NCBI RefSeq assembly: GCF_900142535.1
Contig: NZ_FRBE01000012.1
Coordinates: forward strand, 1-64,000
Length of the DNA: 64,000 nt
Reading direction: 5' to 3'
Origin: Fibrobacter sp. UWEL
GTDB lineage: Bacteria > Fibrobacterota > Fibrobacteria > Fibrobacterales > Fibrobacteraceae
Shown here one piece after another: positions 33,111 to 41,373 of this stretch. Under the pieces are notes generated by a model. That model was not told the origin of the DNA and made no database searches. It saw nothing but the letters and a program-made list of their open reading frames with translations. How positions within the stretch are numbered: position 1 is the stretch's first letter; the number at the start of each line of letters is the position of its first letter. Both the position numbers and the translations under genes were made by a program.

Positions 33111-34487
33111 ATGAAAAAGAATTTCTTGACAAGTGTTGCTTTTGCGCTGACTTTGGGCCTTGTGGCCTGCGGCGATGATGGTTCCTCCAATTCGGTGACG
33201 AATGGGGAAAAGGGCGAAGTGATTACCCTGGCTGATGGCAGTGGAGAAAAGGTTTGTGACGACAAGCTGGATGGCTGGGTGGCTGAGGCTGTCGGCAAGG
33301 ATTTCCGCCGTTGCCAGAATGGCGAATGGATAAAGATAACTGCAAACGAAGCTTCTGCCGAAGACGAAATCATCGGCGGGGTGACTGTGTTGCAGAGTTC
33401 GTCTTCTGAAACCATTCCAGGTTCCTCTTCCAGCGTCACCCTGAGCTCCTCCTCCAGTGTCATCCCCGACCCCGATCGGGGATCTAGCAGTTCTAGCGAG
33501 ATTCCCGGTCAAGCCGGGAATGACATTGAATCATCATCCTCGGTATTGACGCTCTCGTCATCCTCGGTCCCAATCGAGGATCCTGGCAGTTCTTCCTCTA
33601 GTGTCATTACGAGCGAAGCGAAGCAATCCAGTAGTTCTATAGCAAGTTCCTGCTCTGTAGTTTCCTCTAGTTCCGTGGAGTCATCTTCGTCGGTTGTAAG
33701 TTCTTCTTCGTCATCCTCGGTCCTGATCGAGGATCTCAGCAGCAGCTCTGTTGCATCTTCCAGCTCCGCGAAGTCTTCGTCGTCGGTAGCAAGTAGTTCC
33801 TCGGTAAAGAGTAGTAGCAGTGTAGTTGTTGTAAAGGGGTCCATGACCGATTCTCGCGACGGTCAAGCCTACAAGACAGTCACCATCGGCACCCAGACCT
33901 GGATGGCAGAGAATTTGAACTACGCCTATAAGGGAGTGAAGTACAACTATGACGGTTACACCTCCGATTCCACCAGTTGGTGCGGTGGCGGCAGTAGTAC
34001 AACTGCTGGTGACTGTTCCATATACGGTCGCCTTTATACCTGGAGTGCCGTGATGGATAGTGCTGCCCAGTTCAATGTAAATGTAGGAACCAAGTGTGGC
34101 AATGGCAAGACCTGTACCCCCAATAGCCCCCATCGCGGCATTTGCCCAGAAGGCTGGCATGTGCCCACGAACGAGGAGTACAGCACTCTGTACACCTATG
34201 TTGGTGGGACTGGCTCTGCCGGTCAGAAGCTGAAGGCCAACACAAGCCTGTGGTACAGCAATACGGGTACGGACGAGTACGGCTTCTCGGTGCTCCCCGC
34301 CGGTTACAGGGACTACAGTGGCAAATTCTACCGTGAGGGCGACAACGCCATCTTGTGGTCTGCCTCTGAGGACAATTACAACGTCGCGTGGGCGTGGGGC
34401 CAGGACTTCGGCTACAGTGACGACGACGCATACCAAGACAACTACAGCAAGTACAACGGTCGGAGTTTGCGTTGCCTCAAGGACTAA
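33111..34487 (+). CDS. FISUMP-domain lipoprotein with serine-rich linker
   Basis: This 458-residue lipoprotein has lipobox LVAC (Cys20). A compact N-terminal domain (residues 25-95) precedes a linker of about 145 residues made almost entirely of Ser with Val, Ala and Ile (95-240). The FISUMP domain (Fibrobacter major paralogous domain, TIGR02145) starts at about 243: MTDSRDGQAYKTVTIGTQ, WMAENLNYAY, ICPEGWHVPTNEEY, LPAGYRDYSG, ILWSASED and RSLRCLKD. Family proteins are thought to sit on the cell surface; function is unknown. Five short palindromes of the REP-like family lie in frame within the linker and encode stretches such as VIPDPDRGS and VITSEAKQS. The start at 33111 has AAGGAAA upstream. 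Confidence 0.9.
   Translation: MKKNFLTSVAFALTLGLVACGDDGSSNSVTNGEKGEVITLADGSGEKVCDDKLDGWVAEAVGKDFRRCQNGEWIKITANEASAEDEIIGGVTVLQSSSSETIPGSSSSVTLSSSSSVIPDPDRGSSSSSEIPGQAGNDIESSSSVLTLSSSSVPIEDPGSSSSSVITSEAKQSSSSIASSCSVVSSSSVESSSSVVSSSSSSSVLIEDLSSSSVASSSSAKSSSSVASSSSVKSSSSVVVVKGSMTDSRDGQAYKTVTIGTQTWMAENLNYAYKGVKYNYDGYTSDSTSWCGGGSSTTAGDCSIYGRLYTWSAVMDSAAQFNVNVGTKCGNGKTCTPNSPHRGICPEGWHVPTNEEYSTLYTYVGGTGSAGQKLKANTSLWYSNTGTDEYGFSVLPAGYRDYSGKFYREGDNAILWSASEDNYNVAWAWGQDFGYSDDDAYQDNYSKYNGRSLRCLKD
33459..33736 (+). repeat. Cluster of five REP-like palindromes inside the FISUMP linker
   Basis: Units are at 33459-33486, 33499-33524 (reverse orientation), 33557-33584, 33603-33629 and 33710-33736. Each begins GTCATyCyCGr or GTCATTACGAGCG and ends with (G)GATCT or CAATCC. 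All keep the reading frame and are separated by serine codons. Confidence 0.8.
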
Positions 34488-34644
34488 ATCGAACTTATAA
34501 CCGAACCTGAGCGTAGGCAACGCCAATCCAGGCTGCCAAGCCGCAAGGCAAGGCTGCCCGATTTTTTAGGTAATTCCACAAAAATCGTTTGCTTTATTTG
34601 AAAGTTTTGCAAAAAGTGTACTTGACTACCATTTTTACAAAATT

Positions 34645-34652
34645 TATATTTG
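34645..34652 (+). promoter_or_regulatory. -7 element 4 nt before the DUF4143 ATPase gene
   Basis: TATATTTG, then 4 nt, then ATG at 34657. A TTGAC lies 18 bp upstream. No Shine-Dalgarno is visible. Confidence 0.5.
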
Positions 34653-34656
34653 AGGC

Positions 34657-35796
34657 ATGATTAGGCGCCAAATCAAAGACTTCCTGTTAAAGTCTGCTTC
34701 GCAATACCCGGTCGTTCTGGTTCATGGTCCCAGGCAATCCGGCAAAACAACCCTTTGTCGCGATACATTCGCCGACAAACCCTACATTTCTCTAGAAAAT
34801 CCTGACACTAGGGAACGGGCCTTACAGGATCCACGGGGGTTCTTCAAAAGTATCCCGAACGGGGCCATTCTTGACGAAATTCAAAATGTTCCCCATTTGC
34901 TATCCTATATGCAGCAGATTGTGGATGAATCAAATCAAAAGGGTTTGTTCATCGTTACGGGCAGTAATAATTTTGCATTACAGCAAGCTGTGACTCAGAC
35001 TCTTGCCGGTCGTGTCGCCATGCTTAAACTGCTGCCATTTTCCTTGGACGAAATCAAGGAATTGAACGCAAGTGATTCCATCGACAGTCTTATTCTTTCT
35101 GGAGGGTACCCCCGCTATATAACGGAACGCCCAGACAGGTTCTTCTTTTACCAGAATTACATTTCCACCTATGTTGAGCGGGATGTTCGCCAAATTGTCA
35201 ATATAAAGGATGCGGCTCTTTTTCATAGATTCCTTGTTCTTTGTGCAGGGCGAATTGGCTCCATATTGGATTACACTTCTCTTTCTAACGATTGCGGAAT
35301 CAATGTTAGAACAGCAAAGGAATGGCTGTCGATTCTTGAAGCTTCGTTTATCGGTTTCACGTTAAATCCGTGGTACATGAATAGGACAAAACGCTTGATA
35401 AAATCGCCCAAGTTCTATTTCTACGATACTGGGCTTGCATGCGCCTTGCTAGGAATTGCCGAAGAGTCGCAATTTAACCGCGATCCCTTGCGAGGCAATC
35501 TTTTTGAAAACCTTGTGATTCTTGAAAGAATGAAGCATTCGTTTAATTGCGCGGAGCAGAAAAATTTCTGGTATTATAGAACTAGTGACGGCAAGGAAAT
35601 TGACCTTGTTGAAGAAACTGGAAGAATCTTGACTCCTTTTGAAATAAAGTCTTCGGAAACATTCAATTCGGAATTCGTCAAAAACTTTGGTGTTTTTGAA
35701 AAGGAATATCCCGAAATGTGTGGCGAAAAAACTGTGGTTTATGCAGGCAAAGAAAGTTTTGAATTCAAGGGTGTTCTGGTCAAGAATTTTAGATAA
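34657..35796 (+). CDS. AAA_14/DUF4143 ATPase
   Basis: This 379-residue protein has a Walker A as VHGPRQSGKTTL (about 22-33), a Walker B as GAILDEIQNVP and a sensor-like GLFIVTGSNNF. The C-terminal DUF4143 part carries FYFYDTGLACALLGI and, near the end, FWYYRTSDGKEIDLVEE, which looks like a PD-(D/E)xK-like strand pair. This common family is mobile, often truncated and of unknown biological role; links to defence or toxin-antitoxin functions have been suggested. It is not in an operon here. Its base composition looks slightly more AT-rich than that of its neighbours, which suggests transfer. Confidence 0.85.
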   Translation: MIRRQIKDFLLKSASQYPVVLVHGPRQSGKTTLCRDTFADKPYISLENPDTRERALQDPRGFFKSIPNGAILDEIQNVPHLLSYMQQIVDESNQKGLFIVTGSNNFALQQAVTQTLAGRVAMLKLLPFSLDEIKELNASDSIDSLILSGGYPRYITERPDRFFFYQNYISTYVERDVRQIVNIKDAALFHRFLVLCAGRIGSILDYTSLSNDCGINVRTAKEWLSILEASFIGFTLNPWYMNRTKRLIKSPKFYFYDTGLACALLGIAEESQFNRDPLRGNLFENLVILERMKHSFNCAEQKNFWYYRTSDGKEIDLVEETGRILTPFEIKSSETFNSEFVKNFGVFEKEYPEMCGEKTVVYAGKESFEFKGVLVKNFR

Positions 35797-35894
35797 AAGT
35801 TTGCGTTCTAGTTTTCTCAAAAAAACACCCCTAAAAACACCCCAAAATGGGCGCTTTTTTTGCCAGCTTTTGAAGTAGCTGATTCGCTTTTTTC

Positions 35895-35902
35895 TATCTT
35901 TG
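35895..35902 (+). promoter_or_regulatory. -7 element 7 nt before surE
   Basis: TATCTTTG, then 7 nt, then ATG at 35910. A TTTG lies 22 bp upstream of the box. No Shine-Dalgarno is visible. Confidence 0.5.
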
Positions 35903-35909
35903 TAAAAGC

Positions 35910-36782
35910 ATGCAAAATACCCCTAGAACACGAGTTCTCATCGTAAACGACGATGGGTTTAAGAGCGGCAATCTTCGCGCTCTTGCGGCAGCCTTGTCCA
36001 AGGTGGCTGATGTGTTCGTTTTTGCCCCCGAAACGGAGCAAAGCGGGGTCAGTCAGGCCTTTACCGTGCGCAGAGGTTTGCGCGTCAAACAGGTGCCCGT
36101 GGATGAAACCACTCCCGTGGCAGCCGACGGTACAAAAGCCTGGCCTTATGAATTCTATTCCGTATCTGGCACACCTGCCGACTGCGCCAAGTTTGCCCTA
36201 GGTCATTTCGCGAAATTCGGGCTTTCTTTGGAACCCGAAGGCTGCACTGGTGTAAGCTCTGCCGCAGGTGAATTTGACGTCTGTTTCTCCGGCGTGAACG
36301 TTGGCGAAAATTCCGGCGTCTCGTCCTTGTATTCCGGTACGGTTGCCGGTGCCCGCGAAGCCGCCCTGTGGGGTGTTCCCGGCGTTGCACTTTCCCTCCG
36401 CGGTTGTGGGGGAGACCTGCTGGAAACTGCTGTGGATTTTGCCGTTCGTGTAGTCAAGGAACGACTTTTTGAAGGTATTGCGCCCGGAACCTTTTGGAAC
36501 GTGAACTTCCCCAAGGTAAAACCTGCAGACTTCAAGGGCTACAAGTCCACGAAGATGGCCCACGAAATGTTTACGGACCACTACAGCCTGGTGGATGCCG
36601 ACGATGGCTCTGGCGACAAGCTGTGGTTGCTTGATGGCGACAAATTATGGAACGAATCCCCTGTGGATAGTGATGACTATCTGTTGAACCAGGGGTATGC
36701 CACCATCACGGCCCACCGCATCGACCAGACCGATTACGAAAGTTTGAAATTAATAGATGAAACGATAAATGGGCTGGGTTAA
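35910..36782 (+). CDS. surE: 5'/3'-nucleotidase SurE
   Basis: This 290-residue metal-dependent phosphatase hydrolyses nucleoside monophosphates. Motifs seen: VLIVNDDGFKSGNLRALA (metal Asp pair), VFAPETEQSGVSQAFT, YSVSGTPADCAKFAL, the FSGVNVGENSGVSSLYSGTVAGAREAAL core and FWNVNFPKV. It is longer than the E. coli enzyme by a C-terminal tail. It is followed by gyrA after 25 bp and may be co-transcribed with it. Confidence 0.92.
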   Translation: MQNTPRTRVLIVNDDGFKSGNLRALAAALSKVADVFVFAPETEQSGVSQAFTVRRGLRVKQVPVDETTPVAADGTKAWPYEFYSVSGTPADCAKFALGHFAKFGLSLEPEGCTGVSSAAGEFDVCFSGVNVGENSGVSSLYSGTVAGAREAALWGVPGVALSLRGCGGDLLETAVDFAVRVVKERLFEGIAPGTFWNVNFPKVKPADFKGYKSTKMAHEMFTDHYSLVDADDGSGDKLWLLDGDKLWNESPVDSDDYLLNQGYATITAHRIDQTDYESLKLIDETINGLG

Positions 36783-36807
36783 CCCCCGACCCAAAGAAGG
36801 ATAAGTA

Positions 36808-39510
36808 ATGTCAGAAGAAATGCTCCCAGGCAAGCAGTTCAAGTCCTTGATCGAAAAGGATATGCAGGACTGCTACCTCCGCTACTCCATGAGCGTGATT
36901 GTGGCTCGTGCACTTCCCGACGCCCGCGACGGCTTTAAGCCGGTGCACCGTCGTGTGATGTACAGTATGCACAAGCTGGGCGTGGTGCCCAATAAGCCCA
37001 CTGTGAAGTCTGCCCGTATCGTGGGTGACGTGATCGGTAAGTACCACCCCCATGGTGACTCCGCCGTATATGAAACCTTGGTCCGTATGGCTCAGGAATT
37101 CTCCCTGCGCTATCCGCTGGTTTTCGGCCAGGGTAACTTCGGTTCTATCGATGGCGATGGCGCCGCTGCAATGCGTTATACCGAAGCCAAGATGAACAAT
37201 CTGGGCATGCTCATGCTGGAAGATCTTGAAAAAGATACCGTGGACATGGGCCCCAACTATGACGAATCCTTGGAAGAACCGAAGGTTCTGCCCTCCGCCA
37301 TTCCCAACATGCTGGTGAATGGTACCACAGGTATTGCTGTGGGTATGGCAACCTCCATGGCTCCCCATAACCTTCGCGAAATTGCAAATGCAATCCATGC
37401 TGTGGCTGAAAATCCGGATATTTCCGGCGAAGACCTGCTGGGTTACGTTTCTGGTCCGGATTTCCCCACTGGTGGTGTGATCTGCGGCCGCGCTGGTATC
37501 CGTGACGCCTACCTGACCGGCCATGGCCGTGCTCGCGTTCGTGCCCGCACCGAAATTGACGTGGATGGCCGCGGCAAACCCCGCATCATCGTGTCCGAAA
37601 TTCCCTACATGGTGAACAAGGCTGAACTGTGTAAGAAGATTGGCGAACTGGTTCGCGAAAAGCGTATCGACGGTATTACCGACATTCGCGATGAATCTAA
37701 CCGTGAAGGTATCCGCGTGGTCATTGAACTGCGTAAGGATGCTGTTGCAGAAGTGGTGCTGAACAACCTGTTCAAGAACACCCAGATGCAGACTACGTTC
37801 AGTATTTATAACCTGGCTCTGGTGAACGGCCTGCCCAAGGTTCTCACTCTCAAGGACTTGATCCAGATTTACATCGATCATCGTCTGGATGTGATTACCC
37901 GTGCAACCCAGTTCGACTTGAACAAGGCAGAAGCACGTCTTCACATTATTGAAGGCTTGCGCATTGCCACCCAGAACATCGACGAAGTGGTGCAGATCAT
38001 CAAGTCTAGCGCTACTACGGAATTGGCTAAGAAGGGCTTGCAGGACCGCTTCAACCTGGATGAAATTCAGTCTCAGGCCATTGTGGACATGCGTCTTGCC
38101 CAGCTCACCGGCCTGAATCTGGAAAAGTTGGAAAACGAATACAACGAACTGGTTGCCCTCGTTGCTGACTTGAAGGATATCCTGGCTAAGCGTGAACGCC
38201 GCCTGGCAATCGTACTTGAAAAGCTGGATGCTGTTGTGGCCAAGTTCGGTGACGAACGCCGCACCTCCATCGAAGATGCTGTAGATGATTATGACTACGA
38301 AGACCTGATTGCTGAAGAAGAACAGGTCATTACCCTGAGTAAGGAAGGCTACATCAAGCGTCTTCCCATCGATACCTTCAAGGCTCAGACCCGCGGTGGT
38401 AAGGGCGTTGTGGGTACCGGCCTCAAGGACGATGACGACGTGGATCAGATCTTTACCGCAAGCACCCATAGCTACTTGCTGGTGTTCACTAACAAGGGCC
38501 GTGCCTACTGGACTAAGGTTTACCGCCTGCCCGAAGGCAACCGCAATAGCAAGGGCCGTCCCATTATCAACTTTATCGGCCTCACCGAAGGCGAAAAGGT
38601 TCAGGCAATCGTTCCTGTCCGTAAGTTCGGCGGTTACTTCTGCCTGGTGTTCGCTACCAAGAAGGGTATCGTCAACAAGATGGATCTGACCCTCTTCAGC
38701 CGTCCCCGTAAGGCTGGCGTCAACGCCATCAGTCTGGATGAAGACGATGAATTGGTGAAGGTTCAGTTGGTGGGTATGTCCGCCGAAGAATTCAACGCCT
38801 CTCAGGGCGACGAAGCTGACGAATCCGCAGATGTTCAGACCGCTGCTGAAGCTCAGGTTGCTGAGTCCGAAGATGCTGATGATACTGCTGCTCAGCCCAT
38901 CGCAAAGGACCTGCTGATGCTCGCCACCAAGAACGGTCAGGCTGTTACATTCCCCATCAGTTGCATGCGCTCCATGGGGCGTGGCACTCACGGCGTGAAG
39001 GGTATTACCCTTGCCGAAGGTGACGAAGTCATCTCCCTCATCTGGCTGAAGGAAGGCAACAAGATCGTGACCATTACCGAAAAGGGCTTTGGTAAGCGTT
39101 CTCAGCCTAGCTCTTACCGCGTGACCAAGCGCGGCAGCAAGGGTGTTCGTAACCTCAGTGCAGACGGTATGGAAAAGACCGGTCCGGCAGTATTCGTGGA
39201 AAGCGTCGCTGACGATTATGACTTGATCATTACCAGTAAGGAAGGTCAGGTTATCCGTATCGAAGCTGAAACCATCCGTTTGACCAACCGTAGTGCAATC
39301 GGCGTGAAGTGCATTCGCTTGAACGATGGCGACACCGTTCAGGATGCAACCGCACTTCCCAGCGTGGAAGACATCGAACACGATTCCGCTGAAGCCAAGG
39401 AAACCTTCGACCATGTGGAAGGCGTAGAAGTGGATGACGATTCTGTTGAAAAGTCCAACGAAACCGAACAGCAGATTGGCCTCCCTTCCGAAGGCGGCGA
39501 TAACGAATAA
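36808..39510 (+). CDS. gyrA: DNA gyrase subunit A
   Basis: This 900-residue type IIA topoisomerase breakage-reunion subunit introduces negative supercoils with GyrB. Motifs are the N-terminal LRYSMSVIVARALPDARDG, the quinolone region HPHGDSAVYETLVRMAQ (Ser kept; Glu where E. coli has Asp87) and the catalytic Tyr in AMRYTEAKM (about 124). The C-terminal pinwheel has the GyrA box as QTRGGKG (527-533), a variant of QRRGGKG. An acidic Ala/Glu/Asp-rich insertion lies in the C-terminal domain at about 661-700, and the tail is acidic. The SD AAGGA lies 8 nt before the ATG. A strong terminator follows. Confidence 0.95.
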   Translation: MSEEMLPGKQFKSLIEKDMQDCYLRYSMSVIVARALPDARDGFKPVHRRVMYSMHKLGVVPNKPTVKSARIVGDVIGKYHPHGDSAVYETLVRMAQEFSLRYPLVFGQGNFGSIDGDGAAAMRYTEAKMNNLGMLMLEDLEKDTVDMGPNYDESLEEPKVLPSAIPNMLVNGTTGIAVGMATSMAPHNLREIANAIHAVAENPDISGEDLLGYVSGPDFPTGGVICGRAGIRDAYLTGHGRARVRARTEIDVDGRGKPRIIVSEIPYMVNKAELCKKIGELVREKRIDGITDIRDESNREGIRVVIELRKDAVAEVVLNNLFKNTQMQTTFSIYNLALVNGLPKVLTLKDLIQIYIDHRLDVITRATQFDLNKAEARLHIIEGLRIATQNIDEVVQIIKSSATTELAKKGLQDRFNLDEIQSQAIVDMRLAQLTGLNLEKLENEYNELVALVADLKDILAKRERRLAIVLEKLDAVVAKFGDERRTSIEDAVDDYDYEDLIAEEEQVITLSKEGYIKRLPIDTFKAQTRGGKGVVGTGLKDDDDVDQIFTASTHSYLLVFTNKGRAYWTKVYRLPEGNRNSKGRPIINFIGLTEGEKVQAIVPVRKFGGYFCLVFATKKGIVNKMDLTLFSRPRKAGVNAISLDEDDELVKVQLVGMSAEEFNASQGDEADESADVQTAAEAQVAESEDADDTAAQPIAKDLLMLATKNGQAVTFPISCMRSMGRGTHGVKGITLAEGDEVISLIWLKEGNKIVTITEKGFGKRSQPSSYRVTKRGSKGVRNLSADGMEKTGPAVFVESVADDYDLIITSKEGQVIRIEAETIRLTNRSAIGVKCIRLNDGDTVQDATALPSVEDIEHDSAEAKETFDHVEGVEVDDDSVEKSNETEQQIGLPSEGGDNE

Positions 39511-39559
39511 ACTAACTAGTTTATTCTAAATCGTATTCGAAAATACGGAATGAATTAAA

Positions 39560-39595
39560 GTCCGCTCTCGTGAAAAACGAGAGCGGACTTTTTTT
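39560..39595 (+). terminator. Strong Rho-independent terminator after gyrA
   Basis: Perfect 12-bp arms (GTCCGCTCTCGT / ACGAGAGCGGAC), loop gaaaa, then seven T. Confidence 0.95.
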
Positions 39596-39649
39596 GCTTT
39601 GTAAACTTTTTGGCGTTGTAAAGTGCGACAACGGAACATTATGTTGGAG

Positions 39650-39716
39650 TATTCCTGTTTGGAGGGCAATAACCTAATTTAAGATCATAAACAAATAGGG
39701 ATGAAAAACAGGAGTA
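39650..39716 (+). promoter_or_regulatory. Possible SD-sequestering helix before the xylanase gene
   Basis: TATTCCTGTTT (39650-39660) can pair over 11 bp, with one G.U, with AAACAGGAGTA (39706-39716), which contains the xylanase Shine-Dalgarno AGGAG. The loop is 45 nt. It forms only if transcription starts upstream of 39650. Confidence 0.4.
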
Positions 39717-39720
39717 TCTC

Positions 39721-41280
39721 ATGAATAAAAAGATGATTAAGGCTAGCCTTTTCTTGGCATTCGGTCTTGCAGCAACATCTGTTTACGCGGCAGATGCATG
39801 TAAAGATGAAATGGCTAAACCTCGAGGCAGTGCACACACTGTGAATGGTAACTCTACAGGTTCCATTTCTGGAACCCCGTGGGGCTTCGAACAGTGGTCT
39901 GGCGGTGGTTCCAACAGCATGAAGTACTATGATAACGGTACTTTCGAAGCCACCTGGTCCAACAACTCTGACTACCTGGCTCGCGTGGGCTACCGTTATG
40001 GTGACAACGGTTCTGGTGTGGATCACAAGACTAAGCACTATACCGTGGATTACAAGTATACTAAGAGTGGTACTGCTCAGTATGGTTACATCGGTGTTTA
40101 TGGTTGGACCGTGAACCCGCAGGTTGAATATTACATCGTTGATGACTGGTACAGCAAGCCCAGCGAACAGTATATCGGTGCTTCTCGTGGCACTATTACC
40201 GTTGATGGCGCAACTTATACTATCCATGCTTACCTCCGTCAGCAGGAACCTTCCAAGACTGGTACCTCTACCTTCTTGCAGATCTTTAGCGTTCGTCAGT
40301 CTCCCCGTCAGTGCGGCCATATTGATATTTCCGCACACTTCAACAAGTGGGACGAACTGTTCACCGGTCAGACTGCACAGCTTTCCGGTTCTAAGGGCGG
40401 TGGCAGCACTACTCTGAAGTTCGGTCGCGTTACCGAAGTGATGTTGATGAACGAAGCAGGTGGTAATGCAACTGGTTCTGTGAACTACACCTACTTTGAC
40501 ATGAGCGATAACGGTGAAGCTTCTGTAATTGTTCCGCCGAAGGATATCGAACGTTCTCCGTTCAAGAGCCTCAGCATTCCGGGTACTGTTGAAGCTGAAG
40601 ACTTCGACAATGGTAACTCTGGAGTTGTTTACGAAGGCGCAACTGGTCAGTCTGGTGATGATGGCGACCATGAATATCGCGGTGAAGACTATGCTCAGGT
40701 TGACATTGTGAAGAATGGTACCGGTCGTGCAATTGGTTACACCGCTGCTGACGAATGGCTGGAATACACCGTGAACGTTGCAGAAGCTGGCGAATACGAT
40801 GTGACCGCTTCCGTTGCTAACGGTTCTGGTGCTGGTTCTGTCACCGTTAAGGTTGGCTCTGCTTCCGCTAAGCTCAGCTTCACCGGTACTTCCAACGACT
40901 GGGATGCCTATGAAAATGCAACTGGCAAGATCACTCTTGCCGCTGGTAAGCAGACCATGCGCATCACCATCAACAATGCTAACACCAACATTGACTTTGT
41001 GAAGTTTGCTAAGGCTGGCTCTGCTGAAGTTACTCCGACAAGCTCCGCTTCTCAGGAACCTGCATCTTCCGAAAGCAAGGATGCTCTGATTTCCAGTGTT
41101 CAGTTCGTCAACTCCGGCAAGACTTTCCAGGTGTTCGATATGCAGGGCAAGTTCATGGGCCGTGTGGATGTCGTGAACGGCGCTTCTCTCCAGGACGCTC
41201 TCATGGCTAAGTTCCAGAAGGCTGGTGTCTACATGGTTCGCCAGGGCAACCGCTTCCAGAAGGTCTCTGTAGTCAAGTAA
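39721..41280 (+). CDS. GH11 endo-1,4-beta-xylanase with CBM6-like module
   Basis: This 519-residue secreted enzyme has a signal peptide ending in SVYAA (about residue 23). The GH11 jelly roll spans about 35-260: GYIGVYGWTVNPQVEYYIV with the nucleophile Glu at 136, YTIHAYLRQQEPSKTGTSTF, and the acid/base Glu in EVMLMNEAGG (245). A CBM6-like module spans about 284-435 (IPGTVEAEDFD, GRAIGYTAADEWLEYTVNV, TNIDFVKFAK). After a Ser-rich linker the last 70 residues form a sorting-like domain (FQVFDMQGKFMGRVDV, GVYMVRQGNRFQKVSVV). It hydrolyses xylan. The upstream region may fold over the SD (see 39650-39716). Confidence 0.92.
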   Translation: MNKKMIKASLFLAFGLAATSVYAADACKDEMAKPRGSAHTVNGNSTGSISGTPWGFEQWSGGGSNSMKYYDNGTFEATWSNNSDYLARVGYRYGDNGSGVDHKTKHYTVDYKYTKSGTAQYGYIGVYGWTVNPQVEYYIVDDWYSKPSEQYIGASRGTITVDGATYTIHAYLRQQEPSKTGTSTFLQIFSVRQSPRQCGHIDISAHFNKWDELFTGQTAQLSGSKGGGSTTLKFGRVTEVMLMNEAGGNATGSVNYTYFDMSDNGEASVIVPPKDIERSPFKSLSIPGTVEAEDFDNGNSGVVYEGATGQSGDDGDHEYRGEDYAQVDIVKNGTGRAIGYTAADEWLEYTVNVAEAGEYDVTASVANGSGAGSVTVKVGSASAKLSFTGTSNDWDAYENATGKITLAAGKQTMRITINNANTNIDFVKFAKAGSAEVTPTSSASQEPASSESKDALISSVQFVNSGKTFQVFDMQGKFMGRVDVVNGASLQDALMAKFQKAGVYMVRQGNRFQKVSVVK

Positions 41281-41352
41281 TTTTTCTTGAAAACAAACTC
41301 CTAAAAACTTCAAGAAAAAATCCTGCAGCCGTAAGGTTGCAGGATTTTTTTT
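41281..41352 (+). terminator. Double hairpin terminator after the xylanase gene
   Basis: A first inverted repeat (TTTTTCTTGAA / TTCAAGAAAAA, 41281-41319) is followed by a GC-rich hairpin (TCCTGCAGCC / GGTTGCAGGA, 41321-41344) with eight T. The second is a standard terminator. Confidence 0.85.
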
Positions 41353-41373
41353 ATGGAAAAATATAAAGGAAAT

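Noticed and set aside
33459-33736. Possible CRISPR or tandem repeat array
   Set aside because: The units differ in sequence and orientation, the spacers are serine codons, and the whole stretch is within an open frame.
34488-34640. Possible terminator after the FISUMP gene
   Set aside because: GCCAAGCC/GGCAAGGC pairing has an internal AA/AA mismatch and the T tract lies a few bases away, so the hairpin is too weak to claim.
37042-37110. Quinolone-resistance mutation in gyrA
   Set aside because: The Ser of the QRDR is kept; Glu at the position of E. coli Asp87 is likely natural in this lineage and cannot be called a resistance change from sequence alone.
36811-39414. 867-codon open frame antisense to gyrA
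   Set aside because: Shadow of codon bias in a highly expressed gene; gyrA itself is unambiguous, and the antisense frame has no signal, motif or start context.
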